Assembly: GCA_023374025.1 (NCBI GenBank) | Contig: SIJG01000096.1 | Location: 199,822 to 263,821, forward strand | From: Heterodera schachtii | Lineage: Eukaryota > Nematoda > Chromadorea > Rhabditida > Heteroderidae | Length of the DNA: 64,000 bases | Direction: 5' to 3' | Part shown: positions 46,507 to 58,510 of the stretch, piece by piece | Numbering within the stretch: position 1 is the stretch's first letter | Layout of the letters: the number at the start of each line of letters is the position of its first letter | Translations under genes and position numbers: made by a program | The notes under the pieces: generated by a model | Told to the model about the DNA's origin: nothing | Seen by the model: only the letters and a program-made list of their open reading frames with translations | Database searches by the model: none

Positions 46507-48191
46507 GTCAAACGCAGTGTTAGCAAAAACCTTTCTAAATGCCAAAAGCGCAAGTTTTGCGCGCTAATTCAAAAAATACACTCCACTGCCTTTTATGCAT
46601 TGTTTATTTTGATCGCGTTGGGAAGTTTGGCACCAAATTAAGGAATTAAAAAATAAAATTTTTAATTGTCTATAAATTGCAACCATTTAATTTAAAAGCA
46701 TTGTAAATTTTAATCAAGTTAAAAACCGAAAGTTTTGAACGAATATCCGCTCAATTTACCATGCTTAATTTGCTAGACTCATTACCATTCATTCTAACAT
46801 GTATTATTTGTTCCATAACAAGGCTCAGTCTGTTCAAGAATTAAAATTTTATGAGTTTCCCTACGTATAAACAGCTGTAAGAATTGACTAAATAATAAGA
46901 TTGCCAGGTTTCCATACTTAAATTTTTTAATTTTCAAGAATATATAAATTTTAAGCACAAGGGTTGTTAAAATTTACTAAATTTTAATGCTTTTATTACA
47001 TTTAACATATTTATTTTGTTTTATTTTTTTGAAATCCATCCCTCTGGTACCCAAACTTCCTGTCGCCATTTTGATCAGCCATAACTCGCACCATCTCCAA
47101 ATAAACTGACAAATTTGTTACCTAAGTTTTGAAAAGAAGCGGGATTTTGAAGGAAATTTTCATAAAATAAAAGCTAACAATGCTCGAAATTTAAAAAAAT
47201 ATAAATTTAAATCTCATTAAAGACATCCTCACCGATTTGGAGTGCAATTTTCCCCCATTTTTCACCACTGAGTAAAAATAAAAATGATTTTTTAATCTGT
47301 TTTTATTTCAAATTTCTTTTTCCGCTTTTTTTGCTTTCATTTTGCATTTTTAATTTTTTTTTCTTCTTTCAAACGAATATTTTTTCAGTTAATTGTCGTA
47401 TTTTAAAGTGAAAAAATGTACATTTTGATGCAATTAATTTTTCCGTGGTGCCAACGACAGAATTTGAGTAAAGAAGAAAATTAGAATTAAAATAAATTAA
47501 TTTTTGCTGTTTCAAAAAAAAATTATATTATCTATTATAAGAAAAAGTTTTAGTACGGTGTAAGATATTTCGGTATTTATAAGCAAATCAATTTAGAATT
47601 TATAAAATTTTACGGTTTTAATTTAATACTTAGTTTAATTGAAATCTTTTTATATTTCGGTTGCGGAACTTTTCCCTATTTTACAAATTTTCTTTTATAT
47701 TTTTATCGTGTCCAGACATTTGCGCCTATGTCCTAATTCGGGTTCAAATTAAATTTTTTTCAATCCCGGATGGCTTAAACACCTTTAAAATTAAGAAAAC
47801 AAGGTCTGTTGATTATCAGAAACAAATTCTGTTATTTTTTTTTTCAAAAAAAAATTCTGGAGAGCTGATGTCCGAGGCGCAAATGTGGGGTAGCATTTTT
47901 ATCTCGTTTAGCTAATCTTTGCAGAAAATATTTCCTAATGTTTCACTGAGGAGTACTAATTTTCGCAATATTTAAATAAATATTTTTCATATCAAATGGC
48001 ATTTCTGAGAGGAAACAAACAAATTAATTGTTGAAAAAATGATTTTTCAATTAAAATAATTTATCTATTAACAACAATAACGCTATAACAACAATAATAT
48101 GAAATTAAAACACATTTCTTGATTATTATTATTTGTTTGCTAATTACAATGAAAAAACATATTACAAATGATAATTATCCAATTATATCTG

Positions 48192-49768
48192 TCAGTTTTT
48201 TGAAAGCTGTTTATGAACTTGTGCAAGAAAAATAAGCGCAATTCGATGCTCAGGAAATGTTTGAAGGCACAACTAAAACATTAATTAATTAAGAGATAAT
48301 ACGTTATTAATTTTAAATTAAACATAATTAAATAAACTAATTGAATAATTAATTCTAATTACTTTGGTCAGATCAAACAATTTTTTCTGAGGCGCATTAT
48401 TCTCTTCATCAGCAGCAAATCTTGAATAATTGAATTGCATTTTTTGATTATTCTGCACAAATTCACTGACAATGCTTCTCAGTTTGCCGATATAATCCTA
48501 AATAATAATAATTAATTAAATATTACACTGTTTGGCATTTTAATTGGCCACCTGTTCCATGCCAATCCGTTCCTCCACCAGTGCCATTTCTCCAGTTTCG
48601 TCTCGCCCACTCTCCGGCATCCAAATCCACCGACTTTTCGGCTTCAACGGAACGATGCCAAAGTCTCCCGTCACAAAATCGTCCTGTTTTGTACATGTCA
48701 TTGAACTGCTTCAACTTGGAGAAGCCCATCTTGGCCATGAATTCCATGTCCAAACGGCGCTTTGGCTCCCAATTGTCCATGGGGTGTTTGTTGTTGAACA
48801 ACATTCGGTAGAGCAGCAAACCGACGAACCACACCAAGTCTTTGCCCGTTGTTGTGCTTCTGTTATCCTGAATTATTTAATAAATATTTATTTAATTGGG
48901 TAATTAATTAAATAGGTAATTAAGTGGTTAATGACAAACTTTGATTTGCTCAGGACTCATAAATAGCACATCTTTCAGCCAAATCATCTGCTGTTTTGGT
49001 CTCTGTTCTGATGGAAGTGTCCTTTCCCGTGGGTCTTTGACTATTTCCACCGTTTTGTTAAATTCAATTTTCAAATTTCCCGCCAATTCTTCGGCGCCAA
49101 ATTCAAATTCATTTTGACGAATCACCAAAAAATGTTCAAATGTTAAAATGCCATCAAAAATTGGCTGATCAAAGTTTTGCTGATGTTTTATTGACCATTT
49201 TTGTGAGGACAAAACGGCAAAAATCAAATTCAGTGCAATTTTTGCGATTGTTTTCGCGGCACTTTGTGGTAAAAGCCGTGAGAAGTCACAACAGCGGACA
49301 AATATTCGTTGAGAGGGCATTTGAAATTTGGCGAAATGTTTGCATTTGTGGCGTTTTGTCCATCCATTTCATTTTCCAAATTTATTTCAGTTTTTGGTCT
49401 AATAATATTCTTTTCAATTGCTTCTACCGATTTTTTAGGCGCTGATTTTAAGAAAATAATTTATTTTTATTTTTTTTTTATTTAAATTTTACCAATTTCT
49501 ATTGAAGAATGGGCTGGTGCAATTCGTGAAATTGACATCACTTTTGAATGGCTTTTTTGTTCCTCCGATTTTAATTGAAAGTGAAATTTTGGCGATTGGC
49601 CAAAAAATGGTGAGCCTTTAAATAGAAATTTATTATAAAAATCAAATTTTCATAACCTTTATTAATTGCAAAATTGTTCATGGGATTTGGTGCCGAACAA
49701 AGCAAAATATTGGCAAAATGCAAAATAAATCCGTAAAGGAGAATTGAAGGAATGTAAAATGTTGACAT
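48192..49768 (-). pseudogene. Family S copy S4, two frameshifts
   Basis: Same layout as S3, with identical signal peptide exon and exon 2. In exon 3 (about 49250-49262) TTTTCGTTGGCAC has become TTTTCGCGGCAC, a one-base loss. In exon 4 (about 48681-48690) TCGTCTGTTTTG has become TCGTCCTGTTTTG, a one-base gain. Each shifts the frame, so the full protein cannot be made. Exons 5 and 6 are intact. This is a young pseudogene within the array. Confidence 0.78.
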
Positions 49769-50604
49769 TTAAAATAAACAATTAAATTATTAGTTGAATT
49801 ATTTATTTGTTTTAAAGTTGTTTTTGCTAAACAACGAATATTTATGTTTATGGAAATAAATATTGTCAAAATCATAAAATCTTTTGCTGTTAATATTTTA
49901 TTATAATTAAATGAATGGTCCGAATTTTTGTAAAATATTTTTTATTTATATAAATTTTTAATTAAACTACAGAAAAATAATTTATTAGTTTTTTTGAATT
50001 TCATTAAGTTAAAATTATTACAAAATTCTCAGCTTAAATATTCCATTTTATTTGTTTGCCCTTACTAATCTCGTCATGGATTAAGTGTGGATGATGCAAA
50101 TTTTAACAACTAATTTTGCAATTTCAAACAATTTCCGGCCCATTTAATTATTTTTAATCATTAAAATAAAAATAAAAAAATGCAAAAAATCACAAGATTA
50201 TTTTCCGTAAGGATGATTTACAAGATAATGATGATGAAATTCATAAAACAGCAATTAAATTCAATAAATTACGAATTAATTACTGTTTGGGCACTATCAT
50301 ATGATTATTTCCCATTATTGGCTTATTCTGCACAAATCATGATGATGGAGTGTTTGTTATGTTTAATTTTTTTTTTTGATCAATTTTTCCAAAGAAAAAA
50401 AACACTAAAATAAATTAATAAACATAAATAAAATAAGAAATAATTTATAAATTCTGAAAGGAAATTCCCCGACAAATTTTGTCGGGGATGGCTGGAGAAA
50501 TTTAAAAATTTCGGTGAAGAAATCTTGATGAAAGCTCAAGAAAAAGTTAACAGAAATTTTTAAATATAAAAATTACAGAAACTCATTTAATGGGCGCTAT
50601 GTAA

Positions 50605-50860
50605 TTTCGACACTTAGTAATTCGAAATTAAGTAATTTCGACACTTAGTAATTCGACATTAAGTAATTTCGACACTTAGTAATTCGACATTAAGTAATTT
50701 CGACACTTAGTAATTCGACATTAAGTAATTTCGACACTTAGTAATTCGACATTAATTAAGTATTCGACACTTAGTAATTCGACATTAAGTAATTTCGACA
50801 CTTAGTAATTCGACATTAAGTAATTTCGACACTTATTGTTAGTAATTCGACACTGAGTAT
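50605..50860. repeat. 31-bp minisatellite, unit 2
   Basis: About eight units, one with an extra internal ATTAATTAAGTA. Confidence 0.85.
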
Positions 50861-51073
50861 TTTCGACATTGAACTATTTCAAAAACTTTCACCGTTTTGC
50901 TGCATTTTCGACAATGGACCATTTCGACATTGTGTAAATTCGACACTATTGAGAATTTTTTGAAAGTAATATGAATATTTTGAAAAGGCTATTATTTTGA
51001 TAATTTTTCTCTGTTTCATTTTCCAATTCCTAATTTAAAAAAGAGTAGGTGGTATACAAACATGGGTCAAACC

Positions 51074-51884
51074 CAGAGTTCCCAAGTTTTTTTTTTTCAA
51101 AATAAGACAAAATGGCTCAAAAACTAAGATTCGGACCCCAAAAATAAGATTTTTTCTAAAACTAATAGTAGCGCGAAGGAACGCAATAAAAACATGAAAA
51201 ATAGAGTTAAAACAATATTTTATTAGCGTAAAAATCAGGGTTGCCAACTGAAATTTTCAAAATCAGCATTTGGCCGACAAAAATCATCATTTGGGGTCAA
51301 AAATCACATTTTGAAAAATATTCATCAAAATGAAAAAATCAATAAAAATGTTTTTTTTACGGCACGCTTTTTCCAAAAAACTTTTTGGGAACCGGGGGGG
51401 GGGGGGTCCGGTGGCGCCGGTAGGCGCTGCCGTGAAAATTTTTGAAAATTTCTATGCAATTTGTTAACAGATTTACACCAAAAAATGACCAATTTTTGGG
51501 ATTTTGAGCCCATTTTTATGAAAATTGGGGGCCCGTCGGTGCCGATAGGCGCCGCCGGAGGAAAAATAGAAATTTACCATTTTTAACAGATTTTCATTGA
51601 AATTTTGGGCATGGCATTTTTACAGATTTTCACTGAAATTTTGGGCACTTTAACTCAAGAAAATGAAATAAAATTTAATTGTTTTCAAAATAAAAATTAA
51701 TTCAAACATTCGCTTCAATAAAATCATTTTTGTATTTTTATTTTTAAATCCAAGAATAAGCACAAAATAAGGAGGTCATGCCAAAAAAAGGATAAATCTT
51801 AGAAAAAAGGACATTTTGGCTTTCTAAGATCCGGCCCCTCCAAAAAAGGACAAACCTTAGAAAAAAGGACACTTGGGGACTCTG
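51074..51884. mobile_element. hAT-like element, unit 2 copy
   Basis: The best preserved copy: CAGAGTTCCCAAGT and ACTTGGGGACTCTG ends, with an exact 8-bp target duplication GTCAAACC (51066-51073 and 51885-51892). Hairpin repeat at 51536-51557. Non-coding. Confidence 0.85.
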
Positions 51885-53556
51885 GTCAAACCCAGTGTTA
51901 GCAAAAACCTTTCTAAATGCCAAAAGCGCAAGTTTTGCGCGCTAATTCAAAAAATACACTCACTGCCTTTTATGCATTGTTTATTTTGATCGCGTTGGGA
52001 AGTTTGGCACCAAATTAAGGAATTAAAAAATAAAATTTTTAATTGTCTATAAATTGCAACCATTTAATTTAAAAGCATTGTAAATTTTAATCAAGTTAAA
52101 AACCGAAAGTTTTGAACGAATATCCGCTCAATTTACCATGCTTAATTTGCTAGACTCATTACCATTCATTCTAACATGTATTATTTGTTCCATAACAAGG
52201 CTCAGTCTGTTCAAGAATTAAAATTTTATGAGTTTCCCTACGTATAAACAGCTGTAAGAATTGACTAAATAATAAGATTGCCAGGTTTCCATACTTAAAT
52301 TTTTTAATTTTCAAGAATATATAAATTTTAAGCACAAGGGTTGTTAAAATTTACTAAATTTTAATGCTTTTATTACATTTAACATATTTATTTTGTTTTA
52401 TTTTTTTGAAATCCATCCCTCTGGTACCCAAACTTCCTGTCGCCATTTTGATCAGCCATAACTCGCACCATCTCCAAATAAACTGACAAATTTGTTACCT
52501 AAGTTTTGAAAAGAAGCGGGATTTTGAAGGAAATTTTCATAAAATAAAAGCTAACAATGCTCGAAATTTAAAAAAATATAAATTTAAATCTCATTAAAGA
52601 CATCCTCACCGATTTGGAGTGCAATTTTCCCCATTTTTCAACACTGAGTAAAAAATAAAAATGATTTTTTAATCTGTTTTTATTTCAAATTTCTTTTTCC
52701 GCTTTTTTTGCTTTCATTTTGCATTTTTAATTTTTTTTTTCTTCTTTCAAACGAATATTTTTTCAGTTAATTGTCGTATTTTAAAGTGAAAAAATGTACA
52801 TTTTGATGCAATTAATTTTTCCGTGGTGCCAACGACAGAATTTGAGTAAAGAAGAAAATTAGAATTAAAATAAATTAATTTTTGCTGTTTCAAAAAAAAA
52901 ATTATATTATCTATTATAAGAAAAAGTTTTAGTACGGTGTAAGATATTTCGGTATTTATAAGCAAATCAATTTAGAATTTATAAAATTTTACGGTTTTAA
53001 TTTAATACTTAGTTTAATTGAAATCTTTTTATATTTCGGTTGCGGAACTTTTCCCTATTTTACAAATTTTCTTTTATATTTTTATCGTGTCCAGACATTT
53101 GCGCCTATGTCCTAATTCGGGTTCAAACTTAAATTTTTTTCAATCCCGGATGGCTTAAACACCTTTAAAATTAAGAAAACAAGGTCTGTTGATTATCAGA
53201 AACAAATTCTGTTATTTTTTTTTTCAAAAAAAAATTCTGGAGAGCTGATGTCCGAGGCGCAAATGTGGGGTAGCATTTTTATCTCGTTTAGCTAATCTTT
53301 GCAGAAAATATTTCCTAATGTTTCACTGAGGAGTACTAATTTTCGCAATATTTAAATAAATATTTTTCATATCAAATGGCATTTCTGAGAGGAAACAAAC
53401 AAATTAATTGTTGAAAAAATGATTTTTCAATTAAAATAATTTATCTATTAACAACAATAACGCTATAACAACAAACACATTTCTTGATTATTATTATTTG
53501 TTTGCTAATTACAATGAAAAAACATATTACAAATGATAATTATCCAATTATATCTG

Positions 53557-55129
53557 TCAGTTTTTTGAAAGCTGTTTATGAACTTGTGCAAGAAAAATAA
53601 GCGCAATTCGATGCTCAGGAAATGTTTGAAGGCACAACTAAAACATTAATTAATTAAGAGATAATACGTTATTAATTTTAAATTAAACATAATTAAATAA
53701 ACTAATTGAATAATTAATTCTAATTACTTTGGTCAGATCAAACAATTTTTTCTGAGGCGCATTATTCTCTTCATCAGCAGCAAATCTTGAATAATTGAAT
53801 TGCATTTTTTGATTATTCTGCACATATTCATTGACAATGCTTCTCAATTTGACGATATAATCCTAAATAATATTAATTAATTAATTTCATCGTTTTACGT
53901 TTTAATTGGCCACCTGTTCCATGCCAATCCGTTCCTCCACCAGTGCCATTTCTCCAGTTTCGTCTCGCCCACTCTCCGGCATCCAAATCCACCGACTTTT
54001 CGGCTTCAACGGAACGATGCCAAAGTCTCCCGTCACAAAATCGTCTGTTTTGTACATGTCATTGAACTGCTTCAACTTGGAGAAGCCCATCTTGGCCATG
54101 AATTCCATGTCCAAACGGCGCTTTGGCTCCCAATTGTCCATGGGGTGTTTGTTGTTGAACAACATTCGGTAGAGCAGCAAACCGACGAACCACACCAAGT
54201 CTTTGCCCGTTGTTGTGCTTCTGTTATCCTGAATTATTTAATAAATATTTATTTAATTGGGTAATTAATTAAATAGGTAATTAAGTGGTTAATGACAAAC
54301 TTTGATTTGCTCAGGACTCATAAATAGCACATCTTTCAGCCAAATCATCTGCTGTTTTGGTCTCTGTTCTGATGGAAGTGTCCTTTCCCGTGGGTCTTTG
54401 ACTATTTCCACCGTTTTGTTAAATTCAATTTTCAAATTTCCCGCCAATTCTTCGGCGCCAAATTCAAATTCATTTTGACGAATCACCAAAAAATGTTCAA
54501 ATGTTAAAATGCCATCAAAAATTGGCTGATCAAAGTTTTGCTGATGTTTTATTGACCATTTTTGTGAGGACAAAACGGCAAAAATCAAATTCATTGCAAT
54601 TTTTGCGATTGTTATCGACGGAACATTGAAATAAAAGCCGTGATAAGTCACAACAGCGGACAAATATTCGTTGAGAGGGCATTTGAAATTTGGCGAAATG
54701 TTTGCATTTGTGGCGTTTTGTCCATCCATTTCATTTTCCAAATTTATTTCAGTTTTTGGTCTAATAATATTCTTTTCAATTGCTTCTACCGATTTTTTAG
54801 GCGCTGATTTTAAGAAAATAATTTATTTTTATTTTTTTTTATTTAAATTTTACCAATTTCTATTGAAGAATGGGCTGGTGCAATTCGTGAAATTGACATC
54901 ACTTTTGAATGGTTTTTTTGTTCCTCCGATTTTAATTGAAAGTGAAATTTTGGCGATTGGCCAAAAAATGGTGAGCCTTTAAATAGAAATTTATTATAAA
55001 AATCAAATTTTCATAACCTTTATTAATTGCAAAATTGTTCATGGGATTTGGTGCCGAACAAAGCAAAATATTGGCAAAATGCAAAATAAATCCGTAAAGG
55101 AGAATTGAAGGAATGTAAAATGTTGACAT
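53557..55129 (-). CDS. Family S secreted protein, copy S5 (intact)
   Basis: Layout and signal peptide as in S3, and all six exons are open. It differs from S3 mostly in a short patch of exon 3 (about 54606-54660), where S3 has AVVAYHGFYHNVPTKT and S5 has AVVTYHGFYFNVPSIT. Exon 4 reads DNRSTTTGKDLVWF and is otherwise nearly identical. Together with S1 and S3 it is one of three copies that could make the full protein. Confidence 0.75.
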
Positions 55130-55965
55130 TTAAAATAAACAATTAAATTATTAGTTGAATTATTTATTTGTTTTAAAGTTGTTTTTGCTAAACAACGAAT
55201 ATTTATGTTTATGGAAATAAATATTGTCAAAATCATAAAATCTTTTGCTGTTAATATTTTATTATAATTAAATGAATGGTCCGAATTTTTGTAAAATATT
55301 TTTTATTTATATAAATTTTTAATTAAAATACAGAAAAATAATTTATTAGTTTTTTTGAATTTCATTAAGTTAAAATTATTACAAAATTCTCAGCTTAAAT
55401 ATTCCATTTTATTTGTTTGCCCTTACTAATCTCGTCATGGATTAAGTGTGGATGATGCAAATTTTAACAACTAATTTTGCAATTTCAAACAATTTCCGGC
55501 CCATTTAATTATTTTTAATCATTAAAATAAAAATAAAAAAATGCAAAAAATCACAAGATTATTTTCCGTAAGGATGATTTACAAGATAATGATGATGAAA
55601 TTCATAAAACAGCAATTAAATTCAATAAATTACGAATTAATTACTGTTTGGGCACTATCATATGATTATTTCCCATTATTGGCTTATTCTGCACAAATCA
55701 TGATGATGGAGTGTTTTGTTATGTTGAATTTTTTTTTTGATCCATTTTTCCAAAGAAAAAAACACTAAAATAAATTAATAAACATAAATAAAATAAGAAA
55801 TAATTTATAAATTCTGAAAGGAAATTCCCCGACAAATTTTGTCGGGGATGGCTGGAGAAATTTAAAAATTTCGGTGAAGAAATCTTGATGAAAGCTCAAG
55901 AAAAAGTTAACAGAAATTTTTAAATATAAAAATTACAGAAACTCATTTAATGGGCGCTATGTAAT

Positions 55966-56590
55966 TTCGACACTTAGTAATTCGACATTAAGTAATTTCG
56001 ACACTTAGTAATTCGACATTAAGTAATTTCGACACTTAGTAATTCGACATTAAGTAATTTCGACATTTAGTAATTCGATATTAAGTAATTTCGACACTTA
56101 GTAATTCGACATTAAGTAATTTCGACACTTAGTAATTCGACATTAAGTAATTTCGACACTTAGTAATTCGACATTAAGTAATTTCGACACTTAGTAATTC
56201 GACATTAAGTAATTTCGACACTTAGTAATTCGACATTAAGTAATTTCGACACTTAGTAATTCGACATTAAGTAATTTCGACATTTAGTAATTCGATATTA
56301 AGTAATTTCGACACTTAGTAATTCGACATTAAGTAATTTCGACACTTAGTAATTCGACATTAAGTAATTTCGACACTTAGTAATTCGACATTAAGTAATT
56401 TCGACACTTAGTAATTCGACATTAAGTAATTTCGACATTTAGTAATTCGATATTAAGTAATTTCGACACTTAGTAATTCGACATTAAGTAATTTCGACAC
56501 TTAGTAATTCGACATTAAGTAATTTTGGCACTTAGTAATTCGACATTAAGTAATTTCGACACTTATTGTTAGTAATTCGACACTGAGTAT
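55966..56590. repeat. 31-bp minisatellite, expanded, unit 3
   Basis: About twenty units. A variant unit with CGACATTTAG and CGATATTAAG recurs at 56061, 56278 and 56433, spaced seven and five units apart, so blocks of units were copied together. Confidence 0.9.
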
Positions 56591-56803
56591 TTTCGACATT
56601 GAACTATTTCAAAAACTTTCACCGTTTTGCTGCTTTTCGACAATGGACCATTTCGACATTGTGTAAATTCGACACTATTGAGAATTTTTTGAAAGTAATA
56701 TGAATATTTTGAAAAAGGCTATTATTTTGATAATTTTTCTCTGTTTCATTTTCCAATTCCTAATTTTAAAAAGAGTAGGTGGTATACAAACATGGGTCAA
56801 ACC

Positions 56804-57634
56804 CAGAGTTCCCAAGTTTTTTTTTTTCAAAATAAGACAAAACTGGCTCAAAAACTAAGATTCGGACCCCAAAAATAAGATTTTTTCTAAAACTAATAGT
56901 AGCGCGAAGGAACGCAATAAAACATGAAAAATAGACTTAAAACAATATTTTATTAGCGTAAAAACCAGGGCTGCCAACTGAAATTTTCAAAATCAGCATT
57001 TGGCCGACAAAAATCATCATTTGGGGTCAAAAATCACATTTTGGAAAATATTCATCAAAATGAAAAAATCAATAAAAATGTTTTTTTTACGGCACGCTTT
57101 TTCCAAAAACTTTTTGGGAACCGGGGGGGGGGTCCGGTGGCGCCGGTAGGCGCTGCCGTGAAAATTTTTGAAAATTTCTATGCAATTTGTTAACAGATTT
57201 ACACCAAAAAATGACCAATTTTTGGGATTTTGAGCCCATTTTTATGAAAATTGGGGGCCCGTCGGTGCCGATAGGCGCCGCCGGAGGAAAAATAGAAATT
57301 TACCATTTTTAACAGATTTTCATTGAAATTTTGGGCATGGCATTTTTACAGATTTTCACTGAAATTTTGGGCACTTTAACTCAAGAAAATGAAATAAAAT
57401 TTAATTGTTTTCAAAATAAAAATTAATTCAAACATTCGCTTTAATAAAAATGATAGGTATTTCAAGAAAGTTATTCATTTTGTATTTTTATTTTTAAATC
57501 CAAGAATAAGCACAAAATAAGGAGGTCGTGCCAAAAAAAGGACAAATCTTAGAAAAAAGGACATTTTGGCTTTCTAAGATCCGGCCCCTCCAAAAAAGGA
57601 CAAATCTTAGAAAAAAGGACACTTGGGGACTCTG
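56804..57634. mobile_element. hAT-like element, unit 3 copy
   Basis: Same ends as the other copies, with flanks GTCAAACC (56796-56803) and GTCAAACG (57635-57642). Hairpin repeat at 57262-57283. Non-coding. Confidence 0.8.
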
Positions 57635-58510
57635 GTCAAACGCAGTGTTAGCAAAAACCTTTCTAAATGCCAAAAGCGCAAGTTTTGCGCGCTAATTCAA
57701 AAAATACACTCACTGCCTTTTATGCATTGTTTATTTTGATCGCGTTGGGAAGTTTGGCACCAAATTAAGGAATTAAAAAATAAAATTTTTAATTGTCTAT
57801 AAATTGCAACCATTTAATTTAAAAGCATTGTAAATTTTAATCAAGTTAAAAACCGAAAGTTTTGAACGAATATCCGCTCAATTTACCATGCTTAATTTGC
57901 TAGACTCATTACCATTCATTCTAACATGTATTATTTGTTCCATAACAAGGCTCAGTCTGTTCAAGAATTAAAATTTTATGAGTTTCCCTACGTATAAACA
58001 GCTGTAAGAATTGACTAAATAATAAGATTGCCAGGTTTCCATACTTAAATTTTTAATTTTCAAGAATATATAAATTTTAAGCACAAGGGTTGTTAAAATT
58101 TACTAAATTTTAATGCTTTTATTACATTTTACATATTTATTTTGTTTTATTTTTTTGAAATCCATCCCTCTGGTACCCAAACTTCCTGTAACCATTTTGA
58201 TCAGCCATAACTCGCACCATCTCCAAATAAACTGACAAATTTGTTACCTAAGTTTTGAAAAGAAGCGGGATTTTGAAGGAAATTTTCATAAAATAAAAGC
58301 TAACAATGCTCGAAATTTAAAAAAATATAAATTTAAATCTCATTAAAGACATCCTCACCGATTTGGAGTGCAATTTTCCCCATTTTTCAACACTGAGTAA
58401 AAAATAAAAATGATTTTTTAATCTGTTTTTATTTCAAATTTCTTTTTCCGCTTTTTTTGCTTTCATTTTGCATTTTTAATTTTTTTTTTCTTCTTTCAAA
58501 CGAATATTTT

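Larger units (their letters stand above)
42061..47383. repeat. Tandem array unit 1 (5.3 kb)
   Basis: Measured from the anchor GTCGTATTTTAAAGTG to its next copy. It contains S3, a spacer with a GACAAATTTTGTCGG hairpin (about 45124), a minisatellite, and a hAT-like element (45730-46506). The following units match it almost base for base. Confidence 0.9.
44426..48191. other. Spacer of tandem unit 1 to 2
   Basis: No convincing gene. Holds the promoter region of S3, the hairpin at 45124-45144, the minisatellite (45262-45530), the hAT-like element (45730-46506) and A/T-rich sequence. The 77-residue frame at 44837-45070 is repeated in the other units, but nothing else supports it. Confidence 0.5.
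47384..52761. repeat. Tandem array unit 2 (5.4 kb)
   Basis: Same order as unit 1, with S4. Differences are mainly small indels, the minisatellite length, and a second copy of the AAAAAAGGACAAA block near 51785-51860. Confidence 0.9.
49769..53556. other. Spacer of tandem unit 2 to 3
   Basis: Same content as the previous spacer: hairpin at 50467-50487, minisatellite (50605-50860), hAT-like element (51074-51884) and A/T-rich sequence without a gene. Confidence 0.5.
52762..58510. repeat. Tandem array unit 3 (5.7 kb)
   Basis: Same order, with S5. The extra length comes from expansion of the 31-bp minisatellite to about twenty units. Confidence 0.9.

Noticed and set aside
47661..47915. 84-residue frame in two units
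   Set aside because: It lacks an ATG start and is broken by a one-base indel in the other two units.
55966..56590. CRISPR-like array
   Set aside because: Units are contiguous tandem repeats without unique spacers, in a eukaryotic genome.
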